14,725 nucleotides of DNA from Firmicutes bacterium UBA1440 (lineage in GTDB: Bacteria; Bacillota; Clostridia; Peptostreptococcales; Anaerovoracaceae), in contig DCTM01000044.1 in the NCBI GenBank assembly GCA_002329565.1, positions 4,157 to 18,881 of the forward strand, written 5' to 3'. Each line of letters starts with the position of its first letter. The first letter of the stretch is position 1. This document shows positions 1 through 7,264 of the stretch, one piece after another. A program made the translations under genes and the position numbers. The notes below the pieces were generated by a model. It had not been told where the DNA came from, did not search any database, and was given only the letters and a program-made list of their open reading frames with translations.

Positions 1-50
1 AGGGCCGCAATCATCGCGCCCACAGTTAATTTTACGGTTTTGTTTTCCAT
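1..50 (-). CDS. N-terminus of a probable ECF transporter S component (partial, cut by window edge)
   Basis: Only 16 full codons are visible, starting at ATG 50-48 and reading MENKTVKLTVGAMIAA. A short polar start followed at once by a hydrophobic run of the form 'KLTVGAMIAAL' is typical of substrate-binding S components of ECF vitamin and precursor transporters, though many small membrane proteins begin similarly. The start is supported by an AAAGGAG ribosome binding site about 10 bases upstream (complement of 61-67). A promoter lies at 153-181, and a pseudoknot candidate resembling a preQ1 riboswitch lies in the leader. If that element is real, the gene would most likely encode a queuosine-precursor transporter such as QueT. 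That is inference from the leader, not from the 16 residues seen. Confidence 0.5.
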   Translation of the reverse strand, partial: MENKTVKLTVGAMIAA

Positions 51-60
51 TATTAAATTT

Positions 61-103
61 CTCCTTTAGTTTTGTTTTGCGAGTGGAAGGTTTCGAACAC
101 TCG
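61..103 (-). ncRNA. Candidate preQ1-I-like riboswitch (H-type pseudoknot over the ribosome binding site)
   Basis: In the minus-strand leader a six-base-pair stem CGAGTG (103-98) / CACTCG (85-80) encloses a 12-base loop TTCGAAACCTTC (97-86). It is followed by an A-rich tail CAAAACAAAACTAAAGGAG (79-61). The loop segment CCTT (90-87) can pair with AAGG (66-63) of the ribosome binding site, giving an H-type pseudoknot. Known class-I preQ1 riboswitches have the same plan: a short stem, a loop of about 10-12 bases that starts with U and ends in the C that pairs with the ligand, and an A-rich tail ending in a CUAAGG- or CAAGGG-like sequence at the Shine-Dalgarno. The usual loop core 'CUAG' is absent, so class and ligand are uncertain. 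Folding would hide the ribosome binding site, suggesting translational repression. Confidence 0.42.
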
Positions 104-152
104 GTTGATTAAGACCGCAAAATTTTATCTTTCCGGACTTTTTCATTCTGCC

Positions 153-181
153 AGTATAGCACAGGCAAGTTTGAAAATCAA
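153..181 (-). promoter_or_regulatory. Sigma-A promoter for the leftmost minus-strand gene
   Basis: On the minus strand a -35 box TTGATT (181-176) and a -10 box TATACT (158-153) are separated by exactly 17 bases. Transcription would start near 146, giving a leader of about 95 bases that contains the pseudoknot candidate at 61-103. Confidence 0.7.
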
Positions 182-199
182 CTCGATACATTGCAATTG

Positions 200-228
200 T
201 TGACATCTCTCCGAAATTATGATAACGT
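200..228 (+). promoter_or_regulatory. Possible promoter for the NifX-like gene
   Basis: A perfect -35 box TTGACA lies at 200-205. At 17-base spacing the -10 would be TAACGT (223-228), a weak match. The site is nearly back to back with the minus-strand promoter at 153-181, so the two divergent genes may share a control region. Confidence 0.35.
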
Positions 229-278
229 AAAGCCTGTAACATAAAAAAGTATTTGTTTAAATATTCGGAGGTAATAAT

Positions 279-644
279 ATGAAAATAGCGGTACCGTTTG
301 ACAACGGACAAATCTTTCAGCATTTCGGAAAGAGCGCGTATTTTAAAATATACGACACGACGAGCATATTCGTCCTCGAATCCGAGGTGGTCGAAACAGC
401 CGGAATGGAACACCTGCACGGCTCTTTGGCTGAATTTTTCAAGGAAAAGGGTGTGCAGATCATTATTTGCGGCGGTATCGGCGAAGGTGCGATCAATGCG
501 CTTAACGCAGCCGGCATACAAGTGCTGACCGGAGCGCAGGGTGAGGCTGACGAGACCGTCAAGGCCTGTCTGAAAAACGAGATCAAGCTCAATACCGGAA
601 GTACCTGCGGACACGGCTGCAGCGGCGAAGGTCATCATCACTAA
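279..644 (+). CDS. NifX/NifB-domain Fe-Mo-cluster-binding-like protein
   Basis: This 121-residue protein matches the dinitrogenase iron-molybdenum cofactor-biosynthesis domain. It has the opening MKIAVPFDNG, then QHFGKS and YFKIYD, a conserved glycine-rich turn (CGGIGEGA, about residues 64-71), and an alpha/beta pattern throughout. Members of the family bind or carry Fe-S or Fe-Mo clusters, or related metal clusters. Outside nitrogen fixers the standalone forms are common in anaerobes and their client is usually unknown. The last 14 residues are rich in Cys and His (STCGHGCSGEGHHH), a likely extra metal-binding tail. The start has GGAGG at 269-273. No nif genes are near, so nitrogen fixation should not be inferred. 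A terminator follows at 660-701, so the gene is probably transcribed alone. Confidence 0.88.
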   Translation: MKIAVPFDNGQIFQHFGKSAYFKIYDTTSIFVLESEVVETAGMEHLHGSLAEFFKEKGVQIIICGGIGEGAINALNAAGIQVLTGAQGEADETVKACLKNEIKLNTGSTCGHGCSGEGHHH

Positions 645-659
645 AAACAGTACAAAAGC

Positions 660-701
660 AGAAAGCTCGAAGCAATTTACATTTGCCGAGCTTTCTTTTT
701 T
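660..701 (+). terminator. Rho-independent terminator after the NifX-like gene
   Basis: The stem AGAAAGCTCG (660-669) / CGAGCTTTCT (687-696) is extended inward by GCAA/TTGC across a two-base bulge. It is followed by a run of T to position 701. Confidence 0.88.
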
Positions 702-759
702 ATATGAGTTTTCCGACTCGATGCAGATAACATTACACATATTTATACTGAGGCACAGC

Positions 760-788
760 TTTTAATTAAAACGCATTTGGGTTATAAT
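760..788 (+). promoter_or_regulatory. Probable promoter for the M29 aminopeptidase gene
   Basis: A perfect -10 box TATAAT lies at 783-788. The -35 at 17-base spacing is only TTTTAA (760-765). The site is about 30 bases upstream of the start codon, leaving a very short leader that still includes the GGAGG at 806-810. Confidence 0.5.
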
Positions 789-816
789 TATAGATATGTA
801 AATACGGAGGTAAGTT

Positions 817-1926
817 ATGGATACAAGAATCACAAAATTATCGGACGTGCTCGTCAATTACTCCTGCAATATACAAGAGGGTGAAAGGGTGCTGATTTCA
901 TACGAAGGTGAATGCAGCAAAGGTCTGGTACGTCAATTAATCAAGGATGTATACAAAGCCGGCGGATTCCCGTTCGTCGAGATCAGGGATTCGCAGATTT
1001 CCAGAGAAATCATGCTCGGAGCCGAAACAGATCAGGTCAAATTTATCAATAAGATCAATCTCGCTCAAATGAAGGGTATGGATGCCTACATCGCTATCCG
1101 CGCCGGTCTTAACAGCTCGGAGTTTTCCGATGTTCCCCCCGAGAAGCTGAATATGTATAACAAGCTCACGCGCCCAACTCTCGATTACAGAGTCAATCAT
1201 ACAAAATGGGTCGTACTGCGCTACCCGAACCACTCTATGGCTCAACTCGCAGGAACGAGTTTGGAAGCATTTGAAGACTTCTATTTTAACGTCTGCACTC
1301 TCGACTACAACAAGATGAGCAAAGCAATGGATGCTCTCGTCGCTCTGATGAACAAGACGGATAAAGTGCACATCGTCGGTCCGGGAACAGATCTGACATT
1401 CTCAATCAAAGGCATACCTGCCATTAAGTGCGACGGATTGCGCAATATCCCTGACGGTGAGGTCTATACGGCACCGGTACGCAACTCTGTGAACGGTAAA
1501 ATTTCCTACAACACATTCTCGGAAGAGCAAGGTTTTACCTACGACGACATAGTATTTGAAGTCAAAAACGGCAAAATAGTCAAAGCAACAGCCAATGACA
1601 CCGACAGGATCAACATGCTGCTCGATACGGACAACAGCGCGCGCTATTTCGGAGAATTTGCACTTGGTGTCAACCCGTATATCCTGCATCCGATGAAAGA
1701 TACCCTCTTCGATGAAAAGATCGCAGGCTCATTCCATCTGACTCCGGGCGCATCCTATGAAGATGCATTTAACGGCAACAAGAGTGCGATTCACTGGGAT
1801 CTTGTGATGATTCAAAGACCGGAGTACGGCGGCGGTGAGATTTACTTCGACGACGTACTCATTCGCAAGGACGGTATCTTCGTATTGCCGGAACTTGAGC
1901 CATTAAATCCCGAGAATTTGAAATAA
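817..1926 (+). CDS. M29-family metallo-aminopeptidase (AmpS/PepS type)
   Basis: This 369-residue protein is of normal length for M29 aminopeptidases, which use two metal ions to remove N-terminal residues from peptides and act in the cytoplasm without a signal peptide. The expected metal-site residues can be placed in order: E215 (GEVYTAP), E280 (FGEFALG), H307 (SFHLTPG), Y314, H326 (AIHWDL) and D328. The spacing E215-E280-H307-Y314 is close to that of the AmpT/AmpS enzymes. The H307-to-H326 distance is shorter than in those enzymes, so a surface loop is reduced. The C-terminal GGGEIYFDDVLIRKDGIF element is also typical. The start is set by GGAGG at 806-810. The gene stands between two terminators and appears monocistronic. 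A role in peptide turnover is likely, but substrate preference cannot be read from the sequence. Confidence 0.92.
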   Translation: MDTRITKLSDVLVNYSCNIQEGERVLISYEGECSKGLVRQLIKDVYKAGGFPFVEIRDSQISREIMLGAETDQVKFINKINLAQMKGMDAYIAIRAGLNSSEFSDVPPEKLNMYNKLTRPTLDYRVNHTKWVVLRYPNHSMAQLAGTSLEAFEDFYFNVCTLDYNKMSKAMDALVALMNKTDKVHIVGPGTDLTFSIKGIPAIKCDGLRNIPDGEVYTAPVRNSVNGKISYNTFSEEQGFTYDDIVFEVKNGKIVKATANDTDRINMLLDTDNSARYFGEFALGVNPYILHPMKDTLFDEKIAGSFHLTPGASYEDAFNGNKSAIHWDLVMIQRPEYGGGEIYFDDVLIRKDGIFVLPELEPLNPENLK

Positions 1927-1946
1927 AAAACCCGTGCAATAAGTAA

Positions 1947-1980
1947 AGCCTGCGTCGCTGAGATGCAGGCTCTATATATA
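1947..1980. terminator. Hairpin between convergent genes, probable weak terminator
   Basis: A ten-base-pair stem AGCCTGCGTC (1947-1956) / GATGCAGGCT (1962-1971), with one G-T pair and a five-base loop, lies just after the M29 gene. It is followed by an A/T-rich but not pure-T stretch. It may serve both the plus-strand gene and the facing minus-strand gene that ends at 1982. Confidence 0.55.
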
Positions 1981-1981
1981 T

Positions 1982-2242
1982 CTATCCTATTTTCTTGTAT
2001 TTCAGCCGACCCGCTGAGTTGTCGGCCATATATACCCCTTTATGCGCAATTTCCATGTTTTCTAACTGTGTCAAAACAGGCTGTATGTTTGTCGTTACAA
2101 TCGACAACCCGTATCCGCAGCTGTGGATGAGTTCAGGTGGCAGTTTCACTACTATCGCCCTGTATCTCTCGCCCATTAAGATATCGCGCGCGTATGCAGC
2201 CTTATAAAAGGAAGAAAATGCGATAAGGTATTCCTTTTTCAT
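1982..2242 (-). CDS. DUF3343 protein, putative Se/S carrier-like
   Basis: This is an 86-residue protein with the pattern of DUF3343: a short N-terminal strand (KKEYLIAFSSF), a helix, a strand ending in 'VKLPPEL', and then a Cys-Gly pair at C42-G43 (HSCGYGLSI). The family is described as putative selenium/sulfur carriers related to the TusA/YedF group, with the cysteine as the presumed carrier residue. Its chemistry is not established. The start has GGAGGG just upstream (minus strand). It follows the D,D-carboxypeptidase gene by 52 bases with no visible terminator, so it is probably co-transcribed, although no functional link between the two is evident. Confidence 0.75.
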   Translation of the reverse strand: MKKEYLIAFSSFYKAAYARDILMGERYRAIVVKLPPELIHSCGYGLSIVTTNIQPVLTQLENMEIAHKGVYMADNSAGRLKYKKIG

Positions 2243-2294
2243 ATGCTTCCCTCCAGTCTATATAAGGTATGCCGCGTTCGCATCGTTTGACATC

Positions 2295-3539
2295 CTATTC
2301 GACCAGATTCACGAGGAGATTTCTTCCCATGTGCAAAATACCGGCCTTTTTGACTGCCTTAGCCGCACATACGGGATATCTGCCGATTTCTTTTTCGTTC
2401 TGATATACCACGATTTCTCCTATCTTTTCCCCTTTTTTAATCGGTGCCTTCAAATTTTCATTAAACTGCACTTTCGACGTAATGCTGTCGCGTTCCCCTT
2501 TTTTAATTAAAGCCGAAACATTTTCACTCGCCAGAGAGTTTATCTTGTCAGGTACACCTTTTTCAATCTTGACCGTGCCGGTTTTATCACCCTTTGAAGC
2601 TATCTTAACAGTGTCGTAGGTCGCAAATCCGTAATCGAACAGTTTGCTGATTTCCGCCAGGCGCGTCTTCGAGGTCTCACATCCCAAGACGACAGCTATC
2701 AGAGTAAGGTCGCCTCGCTTGGCCGCGCCGGAGAGACAATACCCGGCTTCCTGTGTAAATCCGGTCTTTAAGCCTATCGCACCGCTGTACTGTTTGATCA
2801 GTTTGTTTGTGTTCGTCAATCCAAACTCCTTCTCCTTGCCCGGCAGGCCTACGGTAATTTTATCCTGCCACGTCGTAAACCACGGATGTTCACCCGTGTA
2901 TTTGAGCAACTCATGTGACATCAGCGCGATATCGTATGCACTTGTGCGGTGCTCCGGTGCAGGTAAGCCATTCGTGTTGACAAAGTTCGTGTCCGCCATG
3001 CCGAGTTCGCCTGCTCTCTTGTTCATGCTTTCTACAAAGATTTCCTCCGATCCTCCGACGTATTCGGCCACAGCCACGCAAGCATCGTTTGCGGACACCA
3101 TCGCGATACCTTTCATCAGCTCATCGAGCGAATGCTGCTCTCCCGGCTCCATATACATCTGGCTGCCGCCCATACTTGCAGCCCTTTCGGAGATTGTCAC
3201 CGTATCGTCGAGATGAACACGTCCCTGCTCCAAAGCCTCCATTACAAGGAGCATCGTCATCACTTTTGTCACAGATGCGGGAGGAAGAGCTTCGTGCTCA
3301 TTGTTTGCATACAAAACTGTGCCTGTCGACGCGTCCATCAACACAGCCGCCTTGGCCGCAACCGTCAGCGCCGGCACTTCCTGAGCGGATTTCACTGCGG
3401 CATCCACCGAAATCGCATCATTGATTATTCCTAAATCAATTTGCCTCTCTTCAGTCACAAATTGGTTTATGCCCAAGAAACCGCCAAGCACCAGAACGGC
3501 TGCCAGCGCTCCGCACAACACTCCTTTTATCTTTACCAT
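2295..3539 (-). CDS. dacF: D-alanyl-D-alanine carboxypeptidase (DacA/DacF type, PBP5-like)
   Basis: This 414-residue serine D,D-carboxypeptidase (peptidase S11) removes the terminal D-Ala from peptidoglycan stem peptides outside the membrane. The three active-site motifs are present in order: SxxK as S89-V-T-K92, SxN as S149-A-N151, and KTG as K258-T-G260. An N-terminal hydrophobic segment (about residues 5-28) is a signal peptide or anchor. After the catalytic domain there is a PBP5-type C-terminal beta domain (about 300-395). The end (about residues 400-414) could form the amphipathic membrane helix typical of PBP5/DacF. The start ATG at 3539 has AGGAGG seven bases upstream (3547-3552). It is divergent from the AEC transporter gene. 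The symbol dacF rather than dacA is a guess, because S11 paralogues are hard to tell apart without a tree. Confidence 0.93.
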   Translation of the reverse strand: MVKIKGVLCGALAAVLVLGGFLGINQFVTEERQIDLGIINDAISVDAAVKSAQEVPALTVAAKAAVLMDASTGTVLYANNEHEALPPASVTKVMTMLLVMEALEQGRVHLDDTVTISERAASMGGSQMYMEPGEQHSLDELMKGIAMVSANDACVAVAEYVGGSEEIFVESMNKRAGELGMADTNFVNTNGLPAPEHRTSAYDIALMSHELLKYTGEHPWFTTWQDKITVGLPGKEKEFGLTNTNKLIKQYSGAIGLKTGFTQEAGYCLSGAAKRGDLTLIAVVLGCETSKTRLAEISKLFDYGFATYDTVKIASKGDKTGTVKIEKGVPDKINSLASENVSALIKKGERDSITSKVQFNENLKAPIKKGEKIGEIVVYQNEKEIGRYPVCAAKAVKKAGILHMGRNLLVNLVE

Positions 3540-3611
3540 ATCGCATCCTCCTCACAGAAATCCTTATATTTATGATATTTTCAAATAGATGGGTTCATTC
3601 CTTATTTTTTA

Positions 3612-3620
3612 TGGTATAAT
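3612..3620 (+). promoter_or_regulatory. Extended -10 promoter for the AEC transporter gene
   Basis: A perfect TATAAT (3615-3620) is preceded by TG at 3612-3613, forming an extended -10. The -35 region is weak (TTCATT near 3594). Transcription would begin near 3627, which rules out a translation start at 3626 and supports the start at 3668. Confidence 0.65.
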
Positions 3621-3651
3621 GCTAAGTGTTGTTTTTAAAAAATCTACTTTC

Positions 3652-3656
3652 GGAGG
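3652..3656 (+). promoter_or_regulatory. Ribosome binding site fixing the AEC start at 3668
   Basis: GGAGG lies 11 bases before ATG 3668-3670. No ribosome binding site precedes the in-frame ATG at 3626, which also falls at the predicted transcription start. Confidence 0.75.
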
Positions 3657-3667
3657 CTTTACTCAGT

Positions 3668-4606
3668 ATGCTGGTAATATTTTTAAATGTAGCGGTTATC
3701 TTTGCTTTGGTCGGTGCGGGCTTTATCGCCAACAGGACCGATATCCTACCGGGTTCAATAACACCGCATCTTACAAAGCTGATTTTGACATACAATCTTC
3801 CGGCATTTATCCTGATTTCAATCACAGAAAACACACTGACCCCGGCAATGCTCGGAGAAATGAAACAGGTTTCAATCATTATGCTGACGATATATATTCT
3901 GGGAATGCCGTTCTGCTTACTGGCAGTGAAGCTGTTCCGTTTTCCACGCGAGAGTCGCGGGCTCTACGCAGCCATGTTATTGTTTACAAACTCCGGATTC
4001 ATGGGGATTCCGATCGCGTCGGCTGTCTTCGGACAGCACGGCATGTTCATCATGGTATTTGAAAACATGTTCATGACTCTCTTCCTGTATTCCACAGGCA
4101 TAATCATGATCGGGATAGGTACGGAGGAAAAGGTTTCCATAAAACATGCCATCAAATCGGCGGTCAATTTCTGTATGGTTGCCTCCGTTTTGGGTGTTGT
4201 GCTGTTGCTCATTGGATTTCAATTCCCGGCGACAGTCTCACAATTTCTGCATCTCATCGGTGAAATGACCGTGCCGCTGTCGATGATGCTCGTGGGTATA
4301 CAACTCGGCACAAGCAATCTGTCACAGCTTCTGAGAAAGCCAGACCTGATCGGATTTACCGCCGTGAAGAGCACGTTCCTGCCGGCATTGGCTCTGCTGT
4401 GCATGTATTTCCTTGACGTTTCCCCTATGGTTAAGGTTATCACCGTACTCTGCATGACGCTGCCGTCGGCTGCAATTCTCGTAGCATTGAGCGAACGAAA
4501 CAATGCCAATACACCACTGGCAGCCGGTGGAGTTTCTCTGTCGACGCTGTTCTCGATGGCGACCATTCCGCTTGTCTGTACGCTGCTGAAAGCACTGTTC
4601 CTTTAA
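3668..4606 (+). CDS. AEC (auxin efflux carrier) family transporter
   Basis: This is a 312-residue integral membrane protein of the AEC family. Bacterial members move organic acids such as malate or are of unknown substrate. It begins MLVIFLNVAVIFALVGAGF and has about ten hydrophobic segments in two halves. The first half holds the family-typical polar break 'NLPAFILISI'. The middle has 'LFTNSGFMGIPIASAVFG', the conserved Asn-Ser-Gly-Phe-Met-Gly element in a membrane helix. Near the C-terminus 'TLPSAAILVALSE' is also typical. The start at 3668 is preferred over the in-frame ATG 42 bases upstream because of the ribosome binding site and promoter positions. The gene is divergent from dacF and closed by a strong terminator. 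Nothing nearby shows the substrate. Confidence 0.9.
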   Translation: MLVIFLNVAVIFALVGAGFIANRTDILPGSITPHLTKLILTYNLPAFILISITENTLTPAMLGEMKQVSIIMLTIYILGMPFCLLAVKLFRFPRESRGLYAAMLLFTNSGFMGIPIASAVFGQHGMFIMVFENMFMTLFLYSTGIIMIGIGTEEKVSIKHAIKSAVNFCMVASVLGVVLLLIGFQFPATVSQFLHLIGEMTVPLSMMLVGIQLGTSNLSQLLRKPDLIGFTAVKSTFLPALALLCMYFLDVSPMVKVITVLCMTLPSAAILVALSERNNANTPLAAGGVSLSTLFSMATIPLVCTLLKALFL

Positions 4607-4613
4607 TTATTAT

Positions 4614-4655
4614 AAAAGCGGCGTTGAGAGTTCACACTCCCAACGCCGCTTTTTA
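4614..4655. terminator. Strong bidirectional rho-independent terminator
   Basis: The arms AAAAGCGGCGTTG (4614-4626) and CAACGCCGCTTTTT (4641-4654) pair, with a further GAG/CTC inside one mismatch. The 5' A-run and 3' T-run make it work in both directions. It separates the AEC gene (plus) from the end of the pdp operon (minus). Confidence 0.92.
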
Positions 4656-4726
4656 AATGCCCGCATGTCTTAGGATACCTCTGTCTCGGGCACAACTTTT
4701 CTCGTTGTACGTTCTCCGTTTTATCA

Positions 4727-6031
4727 TTACATGATAATTCTTTTGATAAGCGCCGATTCCGCAGCAGGCGAATCATCTATAGTGTAGGCCTCAGTGAGCA
4801 CTTCATGTGCGCTTTCTGCACCCGTTTCACTGTCGCTGAATATTTCTGCTATAACATCTCCCCGGCCAACGGCCTCATTGCGTTTCTTGTGAAGAAAGAC
4901 ACCTGCAGACGAATCCACAGCATCTTCCTTGCGCATTCTACCCGCGCCGGCGAGCTGAGAAGCTATGCCTACCGCCCGCGCATCTATACCGGTCACATAG
5001 CCGTCCCTCTGCGCGATGACGACCCGCTTGAGGCGCGGCTGCTTAAATAAAGAATAATTCTCCGCCACGGCAGCATCCCCGCCTTGGGCTGTTATAAGCT
5101 GCGCAAGCTTTTGCAAAGCTGTACCGTTCCGCAAGGCTTGTACAGCCTGCGCCTTACCATCCTCCGGTGTCTTCGCTCGACCGCCGCAGAAAACCATCAG
5201 CCCCGCCAGAAGTACCGATAACTCCGTTATATCGGCCGGGCCTTTTCCCTTCAGCGTCTCGATCGCCTCTATTACCTCGACGGAGTTGCCGACCGCCCTG
5301 CCGAGCGGGCAGTCCATATCGGTGACCGCTGCGATAGTCTTTTTCCCTGCAGCATTGCCGATCTCAACCATTTGCATTGCAAGTTGCAACGCTTTTTCTT
5401 CCGTTTCCGTAAAGGCTCCGCGCCCGCATTTGACGTCGAGCACGATGGCATCACTTCCCGCAGCCAGTTTCTTGCTCATAATGCTTGAGGTAATCAGGCT
5501 TAAGTCTTCCACCGTAGCCGTAACATCGCGCAACGCATAGATTTTCTTATCTGCAGGCGCCACATTTGCCGTTTGGCCGATAACTGCGATGCCGATTTCG
5601 TGCACTTGCCGGATAAAATTCGCCGTTTCAAGTCCCGTTCGGAAGCCGGGGATCGACTCCAACTTATCCACAGTGCCGCCGGTAAAACCGAGGCCTCTGC
5701 CGCTCATCTTTGCTATAGGCACGCCGCAGGCCGCCGCAATCGGTGCAACTATAAGGGTAGTTTTATCGCCGATGCCGCCCGTCGAGTGCTTGTCGACCTT
5801 GATGCCCGGAATCTCCGACAGATCGACGATATCGCCCGAATGAAGCATAGCCTCTGTCAAAGCAAGCGTTTCATCCCGGTTCATCTTTCGGATAAAGACA
5901 GCCATCAGCAGAGCGGACATCTGATAGTCGGGAATCATCCCTGCGGTATATCCGTTCACAAAGTATTCAATCTCAGCTCGCGAAAGGATGCCGCCATCTC
6001 TCTTCTTTGCAATGATTTCATTGATATGCAT
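4727..6031 (-). CDS. pdp: Pyrimidine-nucleoside phosphorylase
   Basis: This 434-residue enzyme of the thymidine/pyrimidine-nucleoside phosphorylase family splits uridine, thymidine or deoxyuridine with phosphate to the free base and (deoxy)ribose-1-phosphate. The phosphate-binding KHSTGGIGDK lies at residues 81-90, and the family signature SGRGLGFTGGTVDKLE at 109-124. The base-binding residues of the group are found as R167, S182 and K186. The length equals that of Bacillus Pdp, and the C-terminal domain is complete. The ATG at 6031 is chosen as the start. A GTG three codons upstream (6040) is in frame but lies inside the AGAGGTG ribosome binding site itself. The gene is last in the rmuC-mpe-deoB-pdp unit, 32 bases after deoB, whose product uses the sugar phosphate made here. 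DeoA and Pdp are hard to separate by eye. Length and Gram-positive context favour Pdp. Confidence 0.94.
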   Translation of the reverse strand: MHINEIIAKKRDGGILSRAEIEYFVNGYTAGMIPDYQMSALLMAVFIRKMNRDETLALTEAMLHSGDIVDLSEIPGIKVDKHSTGGIGDKTTLIVAPIAAACGVPIAKMSGRGLGFTGGTVDKLESIPGFRTGLETANFIRQVHEIGIAVIGQTANVAPADKKIYALRDVTATVEDLSLITSSIMSKKLAAGSDAIVLDVKCGRGAFTETEEKALQLAMQMVEIGNAAGKKTIAAVTDMDCPLGRAVGNSVEVIEAIETLKGKGPADITELSVLLAGLMVFCGGRAKTPEDGKAQAVQALRNGTALQKLAQLITAQGGDAAVAENYSLFKQPRLKRVVIAQRDGYVTGIDARAVGIASQLAGAGRMRKEDAVDSSAGVFLHKKRNEAVGRGDVIAEIFSDSETGAESAHEVLTEAYTIDDSPAAESALIKRIIM

Positions 6032-6037
6032 CGTAAT

Positions 6038-6044
6038 CACCTCT
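6038..6044 (-). promoter_or_regulatory. Ribosome binding site deciding the pdp start
   Basis: AGAGGTG (minus strand, 6044-6038) sits six bases before ATG 6031-6029. Its last three bases form the alternative GTG codon, which is therefore unlikely to be used for initiation. Confidence 0.75.
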
Positions 6045-6063
6045 GTAACTCGCTGTTTCTGAG

Positions 6064-7251
6064 CTATTTGCGGATTTCCTCTATAAAGCTTTCCCCGATT
6101 GCAGTCGGAGCCGCACCCAGCATCTCTGCAACGGTAGCGCCAATATCGGCAAAGCTGCTGCGCGTACCAAGCGATTTACCCGCTTGGACAGCACTGCCGT
6201 AAGCCACAAACGGTACATATTCGCGCGTATGATCCCATCCGGAATGCACGGGGTCATTGCCGTGATCGGCGCAGAGCATCAACACATCATCTTCTCTCAG
6301 CGCTGCAATAATCTCAGGCAAGCGTGCATCGAATTCCTCGATCGCATTTGCGTAGCCCTGAGGATCTCTCCTGTGTCCGTATTTCGAGTCGAAGTCCACG
6401 AGATTCGTGAAGATAAGACCGCTGAAATTTTCCTCAAGGGCCGCTATCGTCTTGTCGACGCCGTCGTCATTGCTCGTTGTGTGCACGGATGTTCCAATGC
6501 CCTTCCCGTTAAAGATGTCACTGATCTTGCCGACGGCGTATACCGTCTTGCCGGCAGCGGAAACTTTGTCAAGCAGGGTGTCTTCGGGCGGAGATACGGC
6601 GTAATCTTTTCGATCGGCGGTTCTGATTCGCTTACCGCTTTCATCCTTTCTGTAAGGTCTTGCGATGACTCTGCCGCAAGCCACCTCTCCGTGCAGCATC
6701 GCTCTGGCAATCGCACAGATCTCGTAGAGGCGCTCGAGTGGGATTACATCTGTGTTGGCTGCAATCTGAAATACACTGTCAGCCGATGTGTATACGATCG
6801 GTCTGCCGGTACGCTCGTGTTCTTCTCCGAGCGTCTCAATGATTTCCGTTCCCGAGGCTGCGTAATTTCCGAGCACTTCCTTGCCGATGACGCGTTCAAA
6901 TTCCTTGATAAAAGTGGCCGGAAAACCGTCCGGGTATGTCTTAAACGGTATCTCGGTATAGATTCCCGCTATCTCCCAATGTCCTGTGATCGTGTCCTTT
7001 CCTGCCGAATGCTCCGCCAGTCTTCCGTATGAACCCTGCGGGTGCAATACAGCTAATCGCTCAGCTCCGCACTCATCAATATTGCAAAATCCCAATTTGG
7101 CGAGGTTTGGCACAGAAAAGCCCGCGTTTTTCTCTATGATATGCCCGAGTGTATGAGCCCCTTCATCGCCGTACTCAGCGGCATCGGGCATCGCGCCTAT
7201 GCCGAGGCTGTCCAAAACAATCAAGACCACTCTGTTGATTGACTTACTCAT
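6064..7251 (-). CDS. deoB: Phosphopentomutase
   Basis: This 395-residue phosphopentomutase interconverts (deoxy)ribose-1-phosphate and (deoxy)ribose-5-phosphate. It links nucleoside phosphorolysis to the pentose phosphate pathway or to deoxyribose-phosphate aldolase. It belongs to the alkaline-phosphatase superfamily and uses two Mn ions. Visible motifs are VLDSLGIGAMPDA at residues 12-24 (metal-binding Asp), GKDTITGHWE at 84-93 (with the Thr that is phosphorylated in the family), and near the end CADHGNDP followed by WDHTREYVP. The length is that of Bacillus DeoB. The start has AGGAGG at 7259-7264, and only 13 bases separate it from the upstream metallophosphoesterase stop. It is followed by pdp, giving two consecutive steps of nucleoside salvage. 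deoC and cdd are not in the window. Confidence 0.96.
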   Translation of the reverse strand: MSKSINRVVLIVLDSLGIGAMPDAAEYGDEGAHTLGHIIEKNAGFSVPNLAKLGFCNIDECGAERLAVLHPQGSYGRLAEHSAGKDTITGHWEIAGIYTEIPFKTYPDGFPATFIKEFERVIGKEVLGNYAASGTEIIETLGEEHERTGRPIVYTSADSVFQIAANTDVIPLERLYEICAIARAMLHGEVACGRVIARPYRKDESGKRIRTADRKDYAVSPPEDTLLDKVSAAGKTVYAVGKISDIFNGKGIGTSVHTTSNDDGVDKTIAALEENFSGLIFTNLVDFDSKYGHRRDPQGYANAIEEFDARLPEIIAALREDDVLMLCADHGNDPVHSGWDHTREYVPFVAYGSAVQAGKSLGTRSSFADIGATVAEMLGAAPTAIGESFIEEIRK

Positions 7252-7264
7252 CGCAAATCCTCCT

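Noticed and set aside
66..740. 224-residue minus-strand open frame over the NifX-like gene
   Set aside because: It covers the promoters, the real gene, its terminator and the riboswitch candidate in antisense, and has no ribosome binding site or recognisable protein pattern.
3626..3667. Upstream ATG adding 14 residues to the AEC transporter
   Set aside because: It lies at the predicted transcription start and has no ribosome binding site, whereas ATG 3668 has GGAGG and gives the normal family length.
3589..4062. 157-residue plus-strand open frame overlapping the AEC gene start
   Set aside because: It starts upstream of the predicted -10 box and is out of frame with the well-supported membrane transporter.
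6032..6040. GTG start adding three residues to Pdp
   Set aside because: The GTG is part of the ribosome binding site that serves the ATG at 6031.
6184..7032. 282-residue plus-strand open frame inside deoB
   Set aside because: It is antisense to a clearly conserved phosphopentomutase. Its length follows from codon bias of the real gene, and the protein shows no family motifs.
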